Of a stretch of DNA of 64,000 nucleotides, positions 17,704 through 26,661 are shown in pieces. The stretch is from NCBI RefSeq assembly GCF_001005315.1, contig NZ_LBMG01000008.1, positions 1 to 64,000 of the forward strand. Reading direction: 5' to 3'. The position numbers and the translations under genes are program-made. Position 1 is the stretch's first letter; each line of letters starts with the position of its first letter. Origin of the DNA: Kordia jejudonensis (lineage in GTDB: Bacteria; Bacteroidota; Bacteroidia; Flavobacteriales; Flavobacteriaceae). The notes under the pieces were generated by a model, which did no database searches, had not been told where the DNA came from, and was given only the letters and a program-made list of their open reading frames with translations.

Positions 17704-18093
17704 ATGAATTACGTTAAAAAAGCACAAGAGTTTTTAGATAAAGCCTATTCTGGAGATACAGAAGGTGCAAGTGAAATACTACACGATAAGTTAAAATTGC
17801 AAATGGTCGGAAACACAGCCTTAGCTGGCATACACAAGGGTAAGGAAGCATTTTTTGCTAATTTCGGTAAAATGATGGAACTGTCTCAAGGCAGTTATAA
17901 ACTTACCAAAACCCACGAATGGATAAATGCTGAAAATAAAGCTTTGCTTATGGCAGAAGAGTATGTTAATAAAAATGGAAAAGAATATTACTTTGACCGC
18001 ATTATCCAATACAGTTTTAAAGATGGCCTAATCAACTTTATAAGAATTTATGAAGGTAATCCTGAAATAGCAGATATAGCTTTTAGTTCTTAA
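17704..18093 (+). CDS. SnoaL-like (NTF2-fold) protein
   Basis: A 129-residue NTF2-fold protein: an N-terminal helix (AQEFLDKAYSGD), a strand-rich core (HDKLKLQMVG, EAFFANFGKMMEL, ALLMAEEYVNKNGKEYYFD), and a terminal IIQYSFKDGLINFIRIYEG. SnoaL-like proteins include small isomerases, cyclases and hydrolases, but many have no assigned reaction. It is the last intact gene of the run. A truncated zinc-finger gene and an IS3-type element follow, so the original 3' end of the operon may be lost. Confidence 0.75.
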   Translation: MNYVKKAQEFLDKAYSGDTEGASEILHDKLKLQMVGNTALAGIHKGKEAFFANFGKMMELSQGSYKLTKTHEWINAENKALLMAEEYVNKNGKEYYFDRIIQYSFKDGLINFIRIYEGNPEIADIAFSS

Positions 18094-18149
18094 CTTATCC
18101 GCAGTATAACAAAGTTTTGGACTAATTTGAAAATAACCAATTGACAGTA

Positions 18150-18251
18150 ATGGATAAATCAAAAGATTATTGCAAGCATTTGGATGTAGACACCTTTGAA
18201 ACGACAACGAAAAAAGTATGTGAAGAGTGTATAAAATTAAACGGTAAATGA
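18150..18251 (+). pseudogene. Truncated UBP-type zinc-finger gene
   Basis: A 33-residue reading frame contains CKHLDVDTFETTTKKVCEEC and IKLNGK. This fits the first third of the small UBP-type zinc-finger proteins of bacteria (C-x-H-L ... C-x-x-C ... then W-V-H-L-R). The rest, with the remaining zinc ligands, is absent, and the left end of an IS3-type element begins 35 bases after the stop. It is best read as a gene cut short during or after IS insertion. Confidence 0.5.
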
Positions 18252-18339
18252 AATCACTTACGACTAAGTCAAACTTGTGGAGTTGTGATCATTCCTCCAT
18301 ATAGAGGACAGGATTTAGTCTAAGTTAATAAATATATCA

Positions 18340-19190
18340 AGCAACTTGTTTATTTTTCATCAAATACCTGTTGACAGGTTTTGATTTTCGATAACTTGAT
18401 CTCTTCTTTTGATTTTGTAATAGTTAAAATATTTTTTGAGTTGTCTATATAAGTCTATGGTAGAATCAGGCGGATTTAGATAGATGTTTTCATATTTTAC
18501 AGTTTTCCATAAACGTTCAATAAATACATTAACGATAGCACTTCCATTTGCATCCATACTTAATTTGATTCCATTACCAAGTACGAATTTGATAAATACT
18601 TCAGAAGTAAATTAACTTCCTTAAACTGTATTAATAATAGCTGGTTTACCATGAATAGAAATAGCTTCTTCTAAAGTTTCTTAACATCAACTAGCATCCA
18701 TAGTATTCGATACAAACCAATTTAAAACATATTTAATATGCAGATCTATAATATCTACTAGATACATAAATCCTTTTTGCAGTGGTATATAAGTAATGTC
18801 AGTAGCCCAAAAATGATTAGGAACAGTTATGGTTAAATTCCTTAGCAGATACGGATATACTTTACGGGCTTTATTTCACCTAGAAGTGTGTTTTCCAGGC
18901 ATGATAGCTCTAAGTCCTATGACTTTGTATTAAAGTCGTTCTGTGCTTTTATGATTGACTTTATATCCTTTATCCATAGTCAACCATTTATACATTCGCC
19001 TTGCTCCATTAAAACAATAATTCATATAATATGTATCAATTAATTTCATGAATTCTAAGTTCAGTTTACCTTCCCTTTTTGGCTTGTAATACAGACCAGA
19101 ACGATGGAGTTTTAGCAATTTGCATTGTATGTTGATGCTTAGGTTAGAATGATCCTTGCTTATCATTAGTCTTCGTTTTTTAGGAGGTGC
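18340..19190 (-). pseudogene. IS3-type orfB (DDE integrase) remnant
   Basis: Two open pieces mark it. The N-terminal part (19166-18930) reads LSINIQCKLLKLHRSGLYYK and continues through NGARRMYKWL to a stop. The C-terminal part (18557-18360) reads MDANGSAIVNVFIERLWKTV, then KYENIYLNPPDSTIDLYRQL, the end of the rve domain with the catalytic Glu in FIERLW. The middle, containing the first two catalytic Asp, is interrupted by stops. Inactive. Confidence 0.75.
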
Positions 19191-19195
19191 TATCG

Positions 19196-19490
19196 TAAGG
19201 CGTTCTTAAAAAATCGAGCTCTACTTTTTTCTGTCCTATTACTTTTAATAAACGTTCTTCTTTTTCTTCTACTTGGGTTTTAACAGATTTAGTTCCTTTA
19301 TCAAATACAGCGTCAGCATTGGCCAAAAATTCTCGTTTCCATGTGTAGATTTGTTGTACGCTAATTTCAAATTTGTGTACTAATTCTTGAATAGTAGAAC
19401 GTTCTTTTAAAACCTCTAAAACTACTTTTGTTTTGAATTTTGTTTTGAATTTTCTTCGTGTAATATCAGTAAACTTAAATGTTTTTTTAA
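19196..19490 (-). pseudogene. IS3-type orfA (HTH) remnant
   Basis: The minus strand reads RRKFKTKFKTKVVLEVLKER, then STIQELVHKFEISVQQIYTW and KREFL, followed by a leucine-zipper-like part (VEEKEERLLKVIGQKKVELD). This is a typical IS3-family OrfA with helix-turn-helix and coiled coil. No proper start codon remains and the frame runs into orfB without the usual overlap. Confidence 0.65.
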
Positions 19491-19525
19491 CTTAAATCAC
19501 TGTCCTAATTTCAGGGGATTGATCA

Positions 19526-19755
19526 AGTAAAAAGCAACAAACAATTTCCGCCAATGCACAAGAACTCAAAGTGATTCAATCAAGGAATAACAAATGGGCA
19601 AAGAAACAAGATCAGCGCCCCAGACGCAAGCAATAAAATCAGTCGTTATAACAGTGACGGATTTTGCGCAATTGTTTATCGGTTTACAATATCTTTTTTA
19701 CTTACACAAAAACGGTTCGAATTGGCACTCCAACCGCTATTACTTATTCAAATTT
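19526..19755. other. Gap right of the IS3 element
   Basis: No recognised gene. A 63-codon frame at 19594-19785 has no family features and overlaps a better minus-strand gene. A frame at about 19538-19640 ends KWAKKQDQRPRRKQ and could be the tail of a gene cut by the IS, but it matches nothing I know. Confidence 0.3.
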
Positions 19756-19971
19756 TTAGCTACTGTTCTTTTCCGATGTTATTAAAGCTATTATTCTAGT
19801 CCAAAAGGGTATTAATACGTAAACCATCAGAGGAACAAGGATAACGGTAAGAACTAGAGTTCTTAACAGTATTGGTAAATTATTTAGATGAGTACCGAAT
19901 AATATTAGAATCACTGTTATTGCTGGATATATTGCTATCCAGACGATAAATGCTGATTTTAGTTTTTTCAT
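19756..19971 (-). CDS. Small two-helix membrane protein
   Basis: About 71 residues from the ATG at 19971; upstream in-frame codons to 20007 are less likely to be used. It has a basic start (MKKLKSAF) and two hydrophobic helices (about 7-25 and 35-58), including PAITVILILFG and LPILLRTLVLTVILVPLMVY. The pattern resembles the membrane tail found attached to some antibiotic-biosynthesis-monooxygenase-like proteins, but here it stands alone. Function unknown. It lies 57 bases behind the VOC-SnoaL gene on the same strand and may be co-transcribed. Confidence 0.55.
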   Translation of the reverse strand: MKKLKSAFIVWIAIYPAITVILILFGTHLNNLPILLRTLVLTVILVPLMVYVLIPFWTRIIALITSEKNSS

Positions 19972-20028
19972 GATATTTGTTTTAATTATTTCTAATCTTT
20001 GAACCACTATTAAAGCGAATGACTTCGA

Positions 20029-20955
20029 TTATTCTTTTACTGGTCCCCATATATTTTCATGAATGATTTTCCAATCGTTATTTTCCTTTACCAATACTAG
20101 GGTAACATGAGCTTTTGCTTGAATTATTGTTCCATCAGCGAGCCTACCATAGTTGTCAACGTACATCGAGATAGATGCTGTTTCTTGAGTTAAAGTATGA
20201 ATAGTTAGACTTCCTAAATCTGGGGTAAATGTCCAGTAGTTGAATTGGCGCATAAAAGGTTCCCAAAACATATGATGGTTTTCAGCTCCCTTAATTACCG
20301 TTGTTTGTGAACTGTCGGTAAAATCAAAGGCAACCAATTCTTCAGACTGTACATAAAAGTCTCTAAGACTTTCCTTATCAAAATTTGCTGCATTTTCTTT
20401 TGGGCTCCAAGCTTTGGACCAACCACCTAAAAAGTTTTCAATGTCTTTTTGAGATGACTTTTCCCTTTCTACAAATTCCAAAAGATTACCGTTATTGTCC
20501 TTGATAATTGCCCATTTAAATGAAACCTGATTTTCTTTGTCCTCAAACAGCCGTGGAGTAACATCTACTTCCACACTTTTTCCTTGCAGATTTGTAATAA
20601 ATTCATCGAGATCATCCACCTCAAATGCGATTCTTTTAACACCTTCTACATTCAAGTCTGTAAACGTACTTTTTCTGGATAATGGTAACGATTTTGAACC
20701 ATCACTTTTCATCAGCATTAATTCAAAATCTCCCTTTTTCAATAATTGCGCTGACAAACCTTTTGTAGGAACATCAAAACGTTGGTATGATTCGAAATCT
20801 AGTTTATCGATATACCACTCAGCTGCTTCCTGCACATTGGGAACGCAAATAACGATGTGTAACGGTTTAAAATCTGTCGATTTGGATGATTGTGCGATAC
20901 TTAATGTAAAGACTAATGTCATCAAGGTCGTAAAAAAATATCTTATAGTTTTCAT
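20029..20955 (-). CDS. Secreted VOC/glyoxalase-SnoaL fusion
   Basis: A 308-residue protein with a Sec signal peptide (cleavage near S-I-A-Q). Residues ~30-165 form a VOC (glyoxalase/bleomycin-resistance) module: LHIVICVPNVQEAAEWYIDK, then FEVDDLDEF and DNNGNLLEFVE. Residues ~170-308 form an NTF2/SnoaL-like module ending HVTLVLVKENNDWKIIHENI. VOC proteins catalyse dioxygenase, isomerase or lyase reactions or bind drugs; the SnoaL fold is a small-molecule pocket. The fusion of both in one exported protein is unusual. The closest regulator is the AraC gene just upstream on the same strand. Confidence 0.8.
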   Translation of the reverse strand: MKTIRYFFTTLMTLVFTLSIAQSSKSTDFKPLHIVICVPNVQEAAEWYIDKLDFESYQRFDVPTKGLSAQLLKKGDFELMLMKSDGSKSLPLSRKSTFTDLNVEGVKRIAFEVDDLDEFITNLQGKSVEVDVTPRLFEDKENQVSFKWAIIKDNNGNLLEFVEREKSSQKDIENFLGGWSKAWSPKENAANFDKESLRDFYVQSEELVAFDFTDSSQTTVIKGAENHHMFWEPFMRQFNYWTFTPDLGSLTIHTLTQETASISMYVDNYGRLADGTIIQAKAHVTLVLVKENNDWKIIHENIWGPVKE

Positions 20956-20981
20956 GATATATTGTTTTTAATATTATAATA

Positions 20982-20989
20982 CAAATGTA
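20982..20989 (-). promoter_or_regulatory. Bacteroidetes -7 box
   Basis: On the minus strand this reads TACATTTG, a match to the Bacteroidetes sigma-A -7 element TAnnTTTG. It lies 27 bases upstream of the VOC-SnoaL start codon. A -33 element is not clear. Confidence 0.55.
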
Positions 20990-21041
20990 CCCCTAATAAG
21001 AGTTAAGGAATAAACCAATATCCAAGAAGTAACGACCAAAT

Positions 21042-21947
21042 TTAAGTATTGCGAAGCTGAAGTGGTGTTATGCCCGTTTTTTTCTTCACAAACCGAATGA
21101 AATGTGTAGGATTATCAAAATGAAGGTCGTAAGCAATCTCACTTATGGTTTTAGAAGTTTGTAGTAATAATGATTTAGCTTCAAGTAATCGTCTATTATG
21201 AATAGTCTGCAATGCTGTTTTTCCTGTTAAATTTTTGACAACATAATTGAGATGAGTTGGATGTATTGCAATACTATTGGCAAATTCTTTTACAGATTTT
21301 AAAACATTCTCCTTATTTGTATTATACTGAAGCTCAATCAATTCGTTAAATTGATTTAGAATACGTGTGTCAGAATCTTGTGTAACACTACTTGTTCCAT
21401 TTTTTTGTTCATAAAAATTATAAGATTCTAAAAGTATAATATTTAGATACGACCTAAAGATATCATTTTTATTTATTAAGTTTTTTTTAGATAATTGAAT
21501 AATATTCTCGAATGTATTTTTTAGATGTAAAGTTTCTTCAGATGTAATTTTAATACTCATTGAGGCGTTTTGGGTAAAGAAAGGGAATCCTGATTGTAGT
21601 TTTTTCTTTTTATGAACAACCGAATAAAAATCTGATGTAAAATAAATGATATATCCAGACAATGGTTTAATGCTTTCCCAAGATTGTATGTGACCTTCGC
21701 CAGAGAAGAAAAGCATATTTTGCTTCAAATGTTTTTCTTCAGAATTATTTTTCATATCTATTTTACCACCTAATATCAACATTATTTTAAAGAAACGTTT
21801 TCGATAAGGAGGCATTACCTTAGGAAGATTAATTGCAGAATCTTCTAATTTACCTATTGAAAATCCATCAAATACTTTGCAGTCAAAATTTATAAAATTA
21901 AAATAATCTTCAATTTTAGAAAACGTATATATATCATCAATTTTCAT
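21042..21947 (-). CDS. AraC-family regulator
   Basis: A 301-residue regulator. An N-terminal cupin-like sensing part occupies ~1-180 (with [20 protein letters not shown]). Two AraC helix-turn-helix units lie in ~200-300: [20 protein letters not shown], then [20 protein letters not shown] and [12 protein letters not shown]. It belongs to the group common beside oxidoreductase genes in Flavobacteriia. The YhdH-type reductase gene ends 52 bases upstream on the same strand, and the VOC-SnoaL gene follows, so it is a likely local regulator. The effector is unknown. Confidence 0.9.
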   Translation of the reverse strand: MKIDDIYTFSKIEDYFNFINFDCKVFDGFSIGKLEDSAINLPKVMPPYRKRFFKIMLILGGKIDMKNNSEEKHLKQNMLFFSGEGHIQSWESIKPLSGYIIYFTSDFYSVVHKKKKLQSGFPFFTQNASMSIKITSEETLHLKNTFENIIQLSKKNLINKNDIFRSYLNIILLESYNFYEQKNGTSSVTQDSDTRILNQFNELIELQYNTNKENVLKSVKEFANSIAIHPTHLNYVVKNLTGKTALQTIHNRRLLEAKSLLLQTSKTISEIAYDLHFDNPTHFIRFVKKKTGITPLQLRNT

Positions 21948-21999
21948 CCAACAATACTAAATTTTTTTTTGTAATATAGGATTTTTTGAAGAAAAAGTT

Positions 22000-22980
22000 T
22001 TAAATACGAACTACAATTCTACCTACACTATGTCCGTCCAGCATATTTCGAGCAAGCTCAGGAACTTTCTCAATTGGCTCTACTCTTATAGATTTTTCTA
22101 AAATATCGAAATTTATCAGTTTAAAAAGTCGATACCAAGTACTTTCTCGTTTTTCTTTTACAGTGTAAACTGAATTGATTCCTATTAGTTTAATACCCCT
22201 TTGAACAAATGGAGCTAATGAAACATCCAAGTCATTACCTGTAACAAATCCTGTAGTAATACCAATACCTTCATATTGAAGTTGCTTTATAGCTCTAGAT
22301 AGTGTAATCCCACCTACTGAATCTATAAAACCAGCATAGTTTTCATCTTCTAAGATTTCTTGTGTTTTTTCTTTGAAAATTATACGATCAATAACTTCGG
22401 AAGCTCCAATGGATTTCAAATATTGTGCGTAAGAATCTAACTTTCCAGTACTGGCAACGACATTATAACCTAGTCGACTCAATAACTGAATACTTAGAGA
22501 ACCTACACCACCTGTAGCTCCAGTAACCAAAACTTTTCCATCATCCTGAATTAAACCATTTGCTTCTAACTCATTTATTGCGAGCATCGCGGTAAATCCA
22601 ACAGTTCCAAGACCCATTGCCTGTATATCAGAAACGTCATCAGGTACTTTAATGAGCCAATCATCATTGGAAACCGCTTTTTGAGCCAGTCCACCGAAAC
22701 GGTTATAACCCACGCCATAACTCGTGTGAAGAACACGCTCTCCTTTAGTGAAACTTTCACTAGAACTCGAAATGACTTCACCTACAAAATCAATTCCTGG
22801 AATATGAGGGTAACAATCTATCGTATCCCATACATTGAACATCGTTGTGGCATCGGAATAATTCAAAGCCGAATAATTTACCTTTACCAAAACATCTCCT
22901 TTTGGAAGTGTCAATTCATCGATACTTTTAAATCGTGGTACTGCTTTATCTTGCTCCTTTTCAATAACAATCGCTTCCAT
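22000..22980 (-). CDS. YhdH-type NADPH-dependent MDR reductase
   Basis: A 326-residue medium-chain reductase without zinc ligands, of the YhdH/YhfP (acrylyl-CoA reductase-like) group. Marks are SALNYSDATTMF near the start, YPHIPGIDFVGEV and the Rossmann motif VLVTGATGGVGSLSIQLL. ASTGK follows, and the C-terminal GRIVVRI is also typical. Such enzymes reduce activated C=C bonds of enals, enones or acrylyl-CoA with NADPH. It follows the NmrA-like gene by 18 bases and precedes the AraC gene, forming an apparent operon of stress- or xenobiotic-related reductases. Confidence 0.92.
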   Translation of the reverse strand: MEAIVIEKEQDKAVPRFKSIDELTLPKGDVLVKVNYSALNYSDATTMFNVWDTIDCYPHIPGIDFVGEVISSSSESFTKGERVLHTSYGVGYNRFGGLAQKAVSNDDWLIKVPDDVSDIQAMGLGTVGFTAMLAINELEANGLIQDDGKVLVTGATGGVGSLSIQLLSRLGYNVVASTGKLDSYAQYLKSIGASEVIDRIIFKEKTQEILEDENYAGFIDSVGGITLSRAIKQLQYEGIGITTGFVTGNDLDVSLAPFVQRGIKLIGINSVYTVKEKRESTWYRLFKLINFDILEKSIRVEPIEKVPELARNMLDGHSVGRIVVRI

Positions 22981-22998
22981 ACTACTTTTCTTTTATGA

Positions 22999-23898
22999 TT
23001 ATGCCAATACAGTTCGATTACCTATTCTGTGCTTATTTTTTTGAATAAACTCTTTCCAAGTAGTGGGTTTACGTCCTGTAATGTATTCAAAATTATCAAA
23101 TGTTTTTCCTGAAGGAATGGCACCAGAAGCGTTAAGGGCAAATTGGTCGGATACACACTTCATATAGGCGTCGGCATACACCGAATCTTTGGTCCCTTGG
23201 TAGGTCATATCCCTGAACTCATCTGGATGGTGCTCCACCACATTGAAATCTTGTTGAGTAGCTTCGGACATTAACTCTGAAACTTCTGTAATGGTTTTTG
23301 CATCATACCCTAATGGTATAGTTTCGTTATGATATTTTTCGGGATGAATAAAAATCTGTGCAATGACGGCTGCGATATCATCGGTATCGATCCAGGTCCA
23401 ATTAGCATTGCCTATAAAATCGTGCAAGGTATTTTCCTGAAGCCATCCAAAATTGAAGATATTCTGCATAAAAGATTCTGGCTGTAAGTGGGTATAGTCA
23501 AATCCTAATTTTTCAATATAGGCTTCAATAAACTGGTGCCAGCCCCAATGGGATACTTCATTGGTTTCTGTGCCTGATGCACCTATATGAACAATGTGCT
23601 TCACACCTTCTTCTTTTGCGATATCAAGAAAACGCTTGCTTTGTCGCATCATGTCCGCTGTATAGCTTGTCATCAGTAGGGCACTATCCATTCCTTTTAA
23701 AGCAGGCCTAATGGATTCTTTGTCTTCGAGGTCTAGATACACTCCTTTTACATTAGCCCCATCAAGTGCTTTTAGTTTTTCTTTATTTCTGGATGTTCCA
23801 AAAAGCTGTAAATCGTTATTTGTACTTAATAATTCTATTACTTTGCTACCTACTTGTCCTGTTGCTCCTACGATGAGGATGTTTTTATGATTTTTCAT
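22999..23898 (-). CDS. NmrA-like NAD(P)-binding protein
   Basis: A 299-residue atypical short-chain-dehydrogenase-like protein. The dinucleotide motif ILIVGATGQVGSKVIELL opens it, followed by ALLMTSYTADM, and HIGASGTETNEVSHW around the usual active-site region. The central YIEKLGFDYTHLQPESFMQN block is typical of NmrA/QOR2-like proteins. Members either sense NADP redox state or reduce quinones. It lies between a SnoaL-like and a YhdH-type gene on the same strand. Confidence 0.88.
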   Translation of the reverse strand: MKNHKNILIVGATGQVGSKVIELLSTNNDLQLFGTSRNKEKLKALDGANVKGVYLDLEDKESIRPALKGMDSALLMTSYTADMMRQSKRFLDIAKEEGVKHIVHIGASGTETNEVSHWGWHQFIEAYIEKLGFDYTHLQPESFMQNIFNFGWLQENTLHDFIGNANWTWIDTDDIAAVIAQIFIHPEKYHNETIPLGYDAKTITEVSELMSEATQQDFNVVEHHPDEFRDMTYQGTKDSVYADAYMKCVSDQFALNASGAIPSGKTFDNFEYITGRKPTTWKEFIQKNKHRIGNRTVLA

Positions 23899-23962
23899 TT
23901 TTTACTTATTTAGATTTAATTTTTGTTTACTATTATTTTCATTTATAACCTTCCATTAGGTT

Positions 23963-24508
23963 TTACTTTTGTTTACTTGATTCTTCCACAGCGAGGTCAA
24001 ATACTTTATAGTTGCCTTCATTCCAACTTAATTCTTCAATGACTTTGTAAATTTTCCATACATCATCATCTTTACGCATCCAAAAGTTATGCGTGCCCAC
24101 CATAATCTGTACAGGGCTTCCAAAATTGTTTTTCTTATAATGTTGTGCATGCAACATCACGGAAACATAAGCCTCATCACCATCAACTACAATTTTATAT
24201 GGTGTTAGGTCGTGTTGTGTAGCATCTAAGGCATCAAAGAATTTGGCTGCACCAGCTACCCAGTCATCGGCTTTTACTTCCATTATACCGCCATCTCCTC
24301 CTATAGATACCGAGAAGTCCATTTGTAAATCATCTACAAATAGTGATCTGTGCATTTCCCAATCCTTTTTGTCAAGACTATATGCGTACGTACTAACTAT
24401 TTGAGAGATAACTTCCCTATCATATAAGAGTTGAATTTTTTCTGAATCATTCAATAATTTTTCAGACAAACGCCCTGGAATGATTTTATACATATTTAAA
24501 TTTTTCAT
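23963..24508 (-). CDS. SnoaL-like (NTF2-fold) protein
   Basis: A 181-residue protein whose core is an NTF2/SnoaL_4-type domain: DREVISQIVSTYAYSLDKKD, W-E-M-H-R-S-L-F, D-A-L-D-A-T-Q-H and the strand GTHNFWMRKDDDVWKIYKV. SnoaL_4 members resemble scytalone-dehydratase-type and ring-hydroxylating-dioxygenase beta folds; the reaction is not predictable. No signal peptide. It is first in the leftward group with the NmrA-like and YhdH-type genes. A TAAATTTG promoter box lies just upstream. Confidence 0.82.
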   Translation of the reverse strand: MKNLNMYKIIPGRLSEKLLNDSEKIQLLYDREVISQIVSTYAYSLDKKDWEMHRSLFVDDLQMDFSVSIGGDGGIMEVKADDWVAGAAKFFDALDATQHDLTPYKIVVDGDEAYVSVMLHAQHYKKNNFGSPVQIMVGTHNFWMRKDDDVWKIYKVIEELSWNEGNYKVFDLAVEESSKQK

Positions 24509-24543
24509 TGGTATTGTTTTTAGATTACTAAATATTTATACTG

Positions 24544-24551
24544 CAAATTTA
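24544..24551 (-). promoter_or_regulatory. Bacteroidetes -7 box
   Basis: TAAATTTG on the minus strand, 36 bases upstream of the SnoaL-like start at 24508. It fits TAnnTTTG and probably drives the SnoaL-NmrA-YhdH group. Confidence 0.55.
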
Positions 24552-24656
24552 ATACTGTTGTTTGGCTCTAATTTGACCAATAATCAATAACAAATGACCA
24601 TTTTGAATTAATCAAAGTATTTTAAATTGGTAAATAAGAGAAATTGATCATAATTA

Positions 24657-25673
24657 TCAATACTTTCTCTTAAGTAAAAAAGGTAATATAGCATTAATAA
24701 CACCTTGTGGATTTTCTTCAATTGCATGACCAAATTGTGGTATAATAATTCCTTCTACGTTTATTGCAATCTCACGCATATCCAGTTCAGTGAGATTGCC
24801 CATAGAGGTAATTCCGCCAAGAGCTAGAACGGGAATCCTGAGCTTTCTCTCAGCGGCATAGCGTTTGAATCGCTTACCATCTTCGTCTGCATCCCTGTAT
24901 AGCTGAAAGGTTGTTCGAAAACCTCCTGGTTCTCCATAACTTCTCATAAATTCATCAATATCCTCCCGAGTAAATGCACGTCGGTTATATATATTTTTTC
25001 CACGCAATAGGAATTTGATATATTCACGTTCATTTCCCTCTATAAGTGTCTCGGCAATATCTGGTGCTCGATGAAATCCAAATTGCCAAAAACCAGCTTG
25101 AACCTTAGGATCATCCATACCAAAACCTGGTAAAATCATTTCAAAGAATACCATTCGTTCTATTAAATCAGGATTATTCCAAGCAATTTCATAAGCAACT
25201 ACACCACCCCAATCGTGACCTAGTATTGCAATTTTACTATGACCTAGTTGTTTCATCAAATCTACAATGTCATCAGCCATCTGAGGTTTGCTCATATTAT
25301 CCGAAGTTGGTTTATCACTATCACCAAATCCACGTAAGTCAACCGCGATAACTGTAAAGTGCTTACCAAGTTCTGGCATAATCTGACGAAATGAATAAGA
25401 TGTAAACGGCCAACCGTGAAGTAATACTAAAGGTGGACCATCTCCTCCCATTACATAGTGAATTGTAATATCATTTACTTTAGTAAAATAGTGATGAAAA
25501 TCACGCTTAAATGATATTTCATCAAAATCTTGAAACAATGGAACGGGATTAGCAGCTTTTTGTGCATAAGTCAGTGACATAAATGATATAATCAACAATA
25601 AAGTTAATGACGATTTTATTGAAAATAGTTTTATAAAACAAGAGTTAATTTTGTTCCTATTTGGATTTTTCAT
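24657..25673 (-). CDS. Secreted epoxide-hydrolase-like alpha/beta hydrolase
   Basis: A 338-residue alpha/beta hydrolase. Residues ~15-38 form a signal peptide ending L-T-Y-A-Q. The oxyanion motif is LLHGWPFTSYSFRQIMP, DLRGFGDSDKP follows, and the nucleophile elbow is GHDWGG. The base is the His of FGHAIEENP. Asp as nucleophile and the DWGG context indicate the epoxide hydrolase/haloalkane dehalogenase branch; HGWP favours epoxide hydrolase. It diverges from a TetR gene that also faces a haloalkane dehalogenase gene, so both hydrolases may be controlled by that TetR. Confidence 0.88.
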   Translation of the reverse strand: MKNPNRNKINSCFIKLFSIKSSLTLLLIISFMSLTYAQKAANPVPLFQDFDEISFKRDFHHYFTKVNDITIHYVMGGDGPPLVLLHGWPFTSYSFRQIMPELGKHFTVIAVDLRGFGDSDKPTSDNMSKPQMADDIVDLMKQLGHSKIAILGHDWGGVVAYEIAWNNPDLIERMVFFEMILPGFGMDDPKVQAGFWQFGFHRAPDIAETLIEGNEREYIKFLLRGKNIYNRRAFTREDIDEFMRSYGEPGGFRTTFQLYRDADEDGKRFKRYAAERKLRIPVLALGGITSMGNLTELDMREIAINVEGIIIPQFGHAIEENPQGVINAILPFLLKRKY

Positions 25674-26052
25674 AATTGAGTGTTTTAATTGTACATTTTA
25701 TTTATAGGACAAATTTACTCTGTATTAAGAGTTTAACATAACCATTTTACAAGGTAAAACGACCAAAATGCAACTTCTATCACAAAGAAATTTTTTCATT
25801 AATTTAAATGAAAGGATTTTTTAACATCTAAAGTATTATCAAATCAATAAACTCGCTCCAATTGTTAATTAACATTATTAAGAATATAAGCAGTGCCAAT
25901 TATATAATCTCTTTCTCGCAGAGTTTCCATCAAAATTTTTGATTATCAACACCATTGGTTATGGAAGAAAAGGAGTCCAAAGTGTAATTTTTATGTAAAA
26001 CTTAAAAAATAAACCAACTAGTCTAATTAAAAAAATTTTATATATTTGCACT
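25674..26052. promoter_or_regulatory. Divergent control region
   Basis: 379 bases between the divergent hydrolase and TetR genes. On the minus strand TAAATTTG at 25710-25717 is a -7 box for the hydrolase. On the plus strand TATATTTG at 26041-26048 is a -7 box only five bases before the TetR ATG at 26053, so the TetR transcript may be leaderless. ACTAGTCTAATT (26017-26028) shares AGTCTAATT with 26662-26670 upstream of the next gene and may be the TetR operator. The middle (about 25750-25980) shows nothing recognisable. Confidence 0.55.
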
Positions 26053-26634
26053 ATGGGATATAAATATAAAATAGAAGACATTCTTAATGTGGGTTATGAC
26101 ATTTTTAGAAAAAATGGATACCATAATGTCGGTATAAATCAAATTCTCAAAGAATGTGGAATCCCAAAAGGTTCATTTTACAACTTCTTTAAATCCAAAG
26201 AGGATTTTGCGCAACAAGTAATAAATCAATATGGTCTTTCAAACCAAAAATGGATGGAAGACTTCTTTAAAGAATCTAAACTTACTCCGATTGAGTCTCT
26301 TAAATACTTTTACTCAACAGTTATGAATATGAATGAGGAGGACAACTACGCAGGTGGTTGTTTAATTAATAATATGAGTATGGAAGTCGGTCGTAATAAT
26401 GATAATCTTGGCTCAGAAGCTAATCAACAATTTATAGGCTGGTTGAACGTTCTTGCATCTATTATTAAAAAAGGACAACAGCTTGGCGAAATCACAACTG
26501 AATATACTTCTTTAGAATTGGCTGAATATTTACATGCTGGATTTTACGGTACGTTATCACGAACTAAAGTCACTAGATCTAGAGTTTATATGGACATTTG
26601 GCTTGACATTACCTTTAATTTCATAAAAACATAA
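26053..26634 (+). CDS. TetR-family repressor
   Basis: A 193-residue TetR regulator. The helix-turn-helix is NVGINQILKECGIPKGSFYN, followed by FFKSKEDFAQQVI. The ligand-binding region follows the pattern of the group with CLINNMSMEVG (compare the TetR_C_16/AcrR-like C-terminal region). The ATG at 26053 immediately follows a TATATTTG box, which suggests a leaderless mRNA. It lies between a secreted epoxide-hydrolase-like gene (divergent) and a lipoprotein-dehalogenase pair (downstream). A shared AGTCTAATT element in both promoter regions suggests autoregulation and control of the downstream genes. Confidence 0.92.
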   Translation: MGYKYKIEDILNVGYDIFRKNGYHNVGINQILKECGIPKGSFYNFFKSKEDFAQQVINQYGLSNQKWMEDFFKESKLTPIESLKYFYSTVMNMNEEDNYAGGCLINNMSMEVGRNNDNLGSEANQQFIGWLNVLASIIKKGQQLGEITTEYTSLELAEYLHAGFYGTLSRTKVTRSRVYMDIWLDITFNFIKT

Positions 26635-26661
26635 AAAATTTGAAAGTAAATTAAACAGAAC

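Larger units (their letters stand above)
18286..19525 (-). mobile_element. Decayed IS3-family insertion sequence
   Basis: About 1240 bases bounded by imperfect inverted repeats. The left end begins TGATCATTCC and runs to AGAGGACAG (18286-18311). The right end reads CTGTCCTAATTTCAGGGG and then ATTGATCA (ending 19525). Between them, on the minus strand, lie an orfA-like and an orfB-like transposase in IS3 order, both with stops and frame changes. No clear target duplication was found. The element lies directly behind the truncated zinc-finger gene. Confidence 0.75.

Noticed and set aside
19594-19785. 63-codon plus-strand frame right of the IS3 element
   Set aside because: No family features, and it overlaps the end of the small membrane-protein gene on the other strand.
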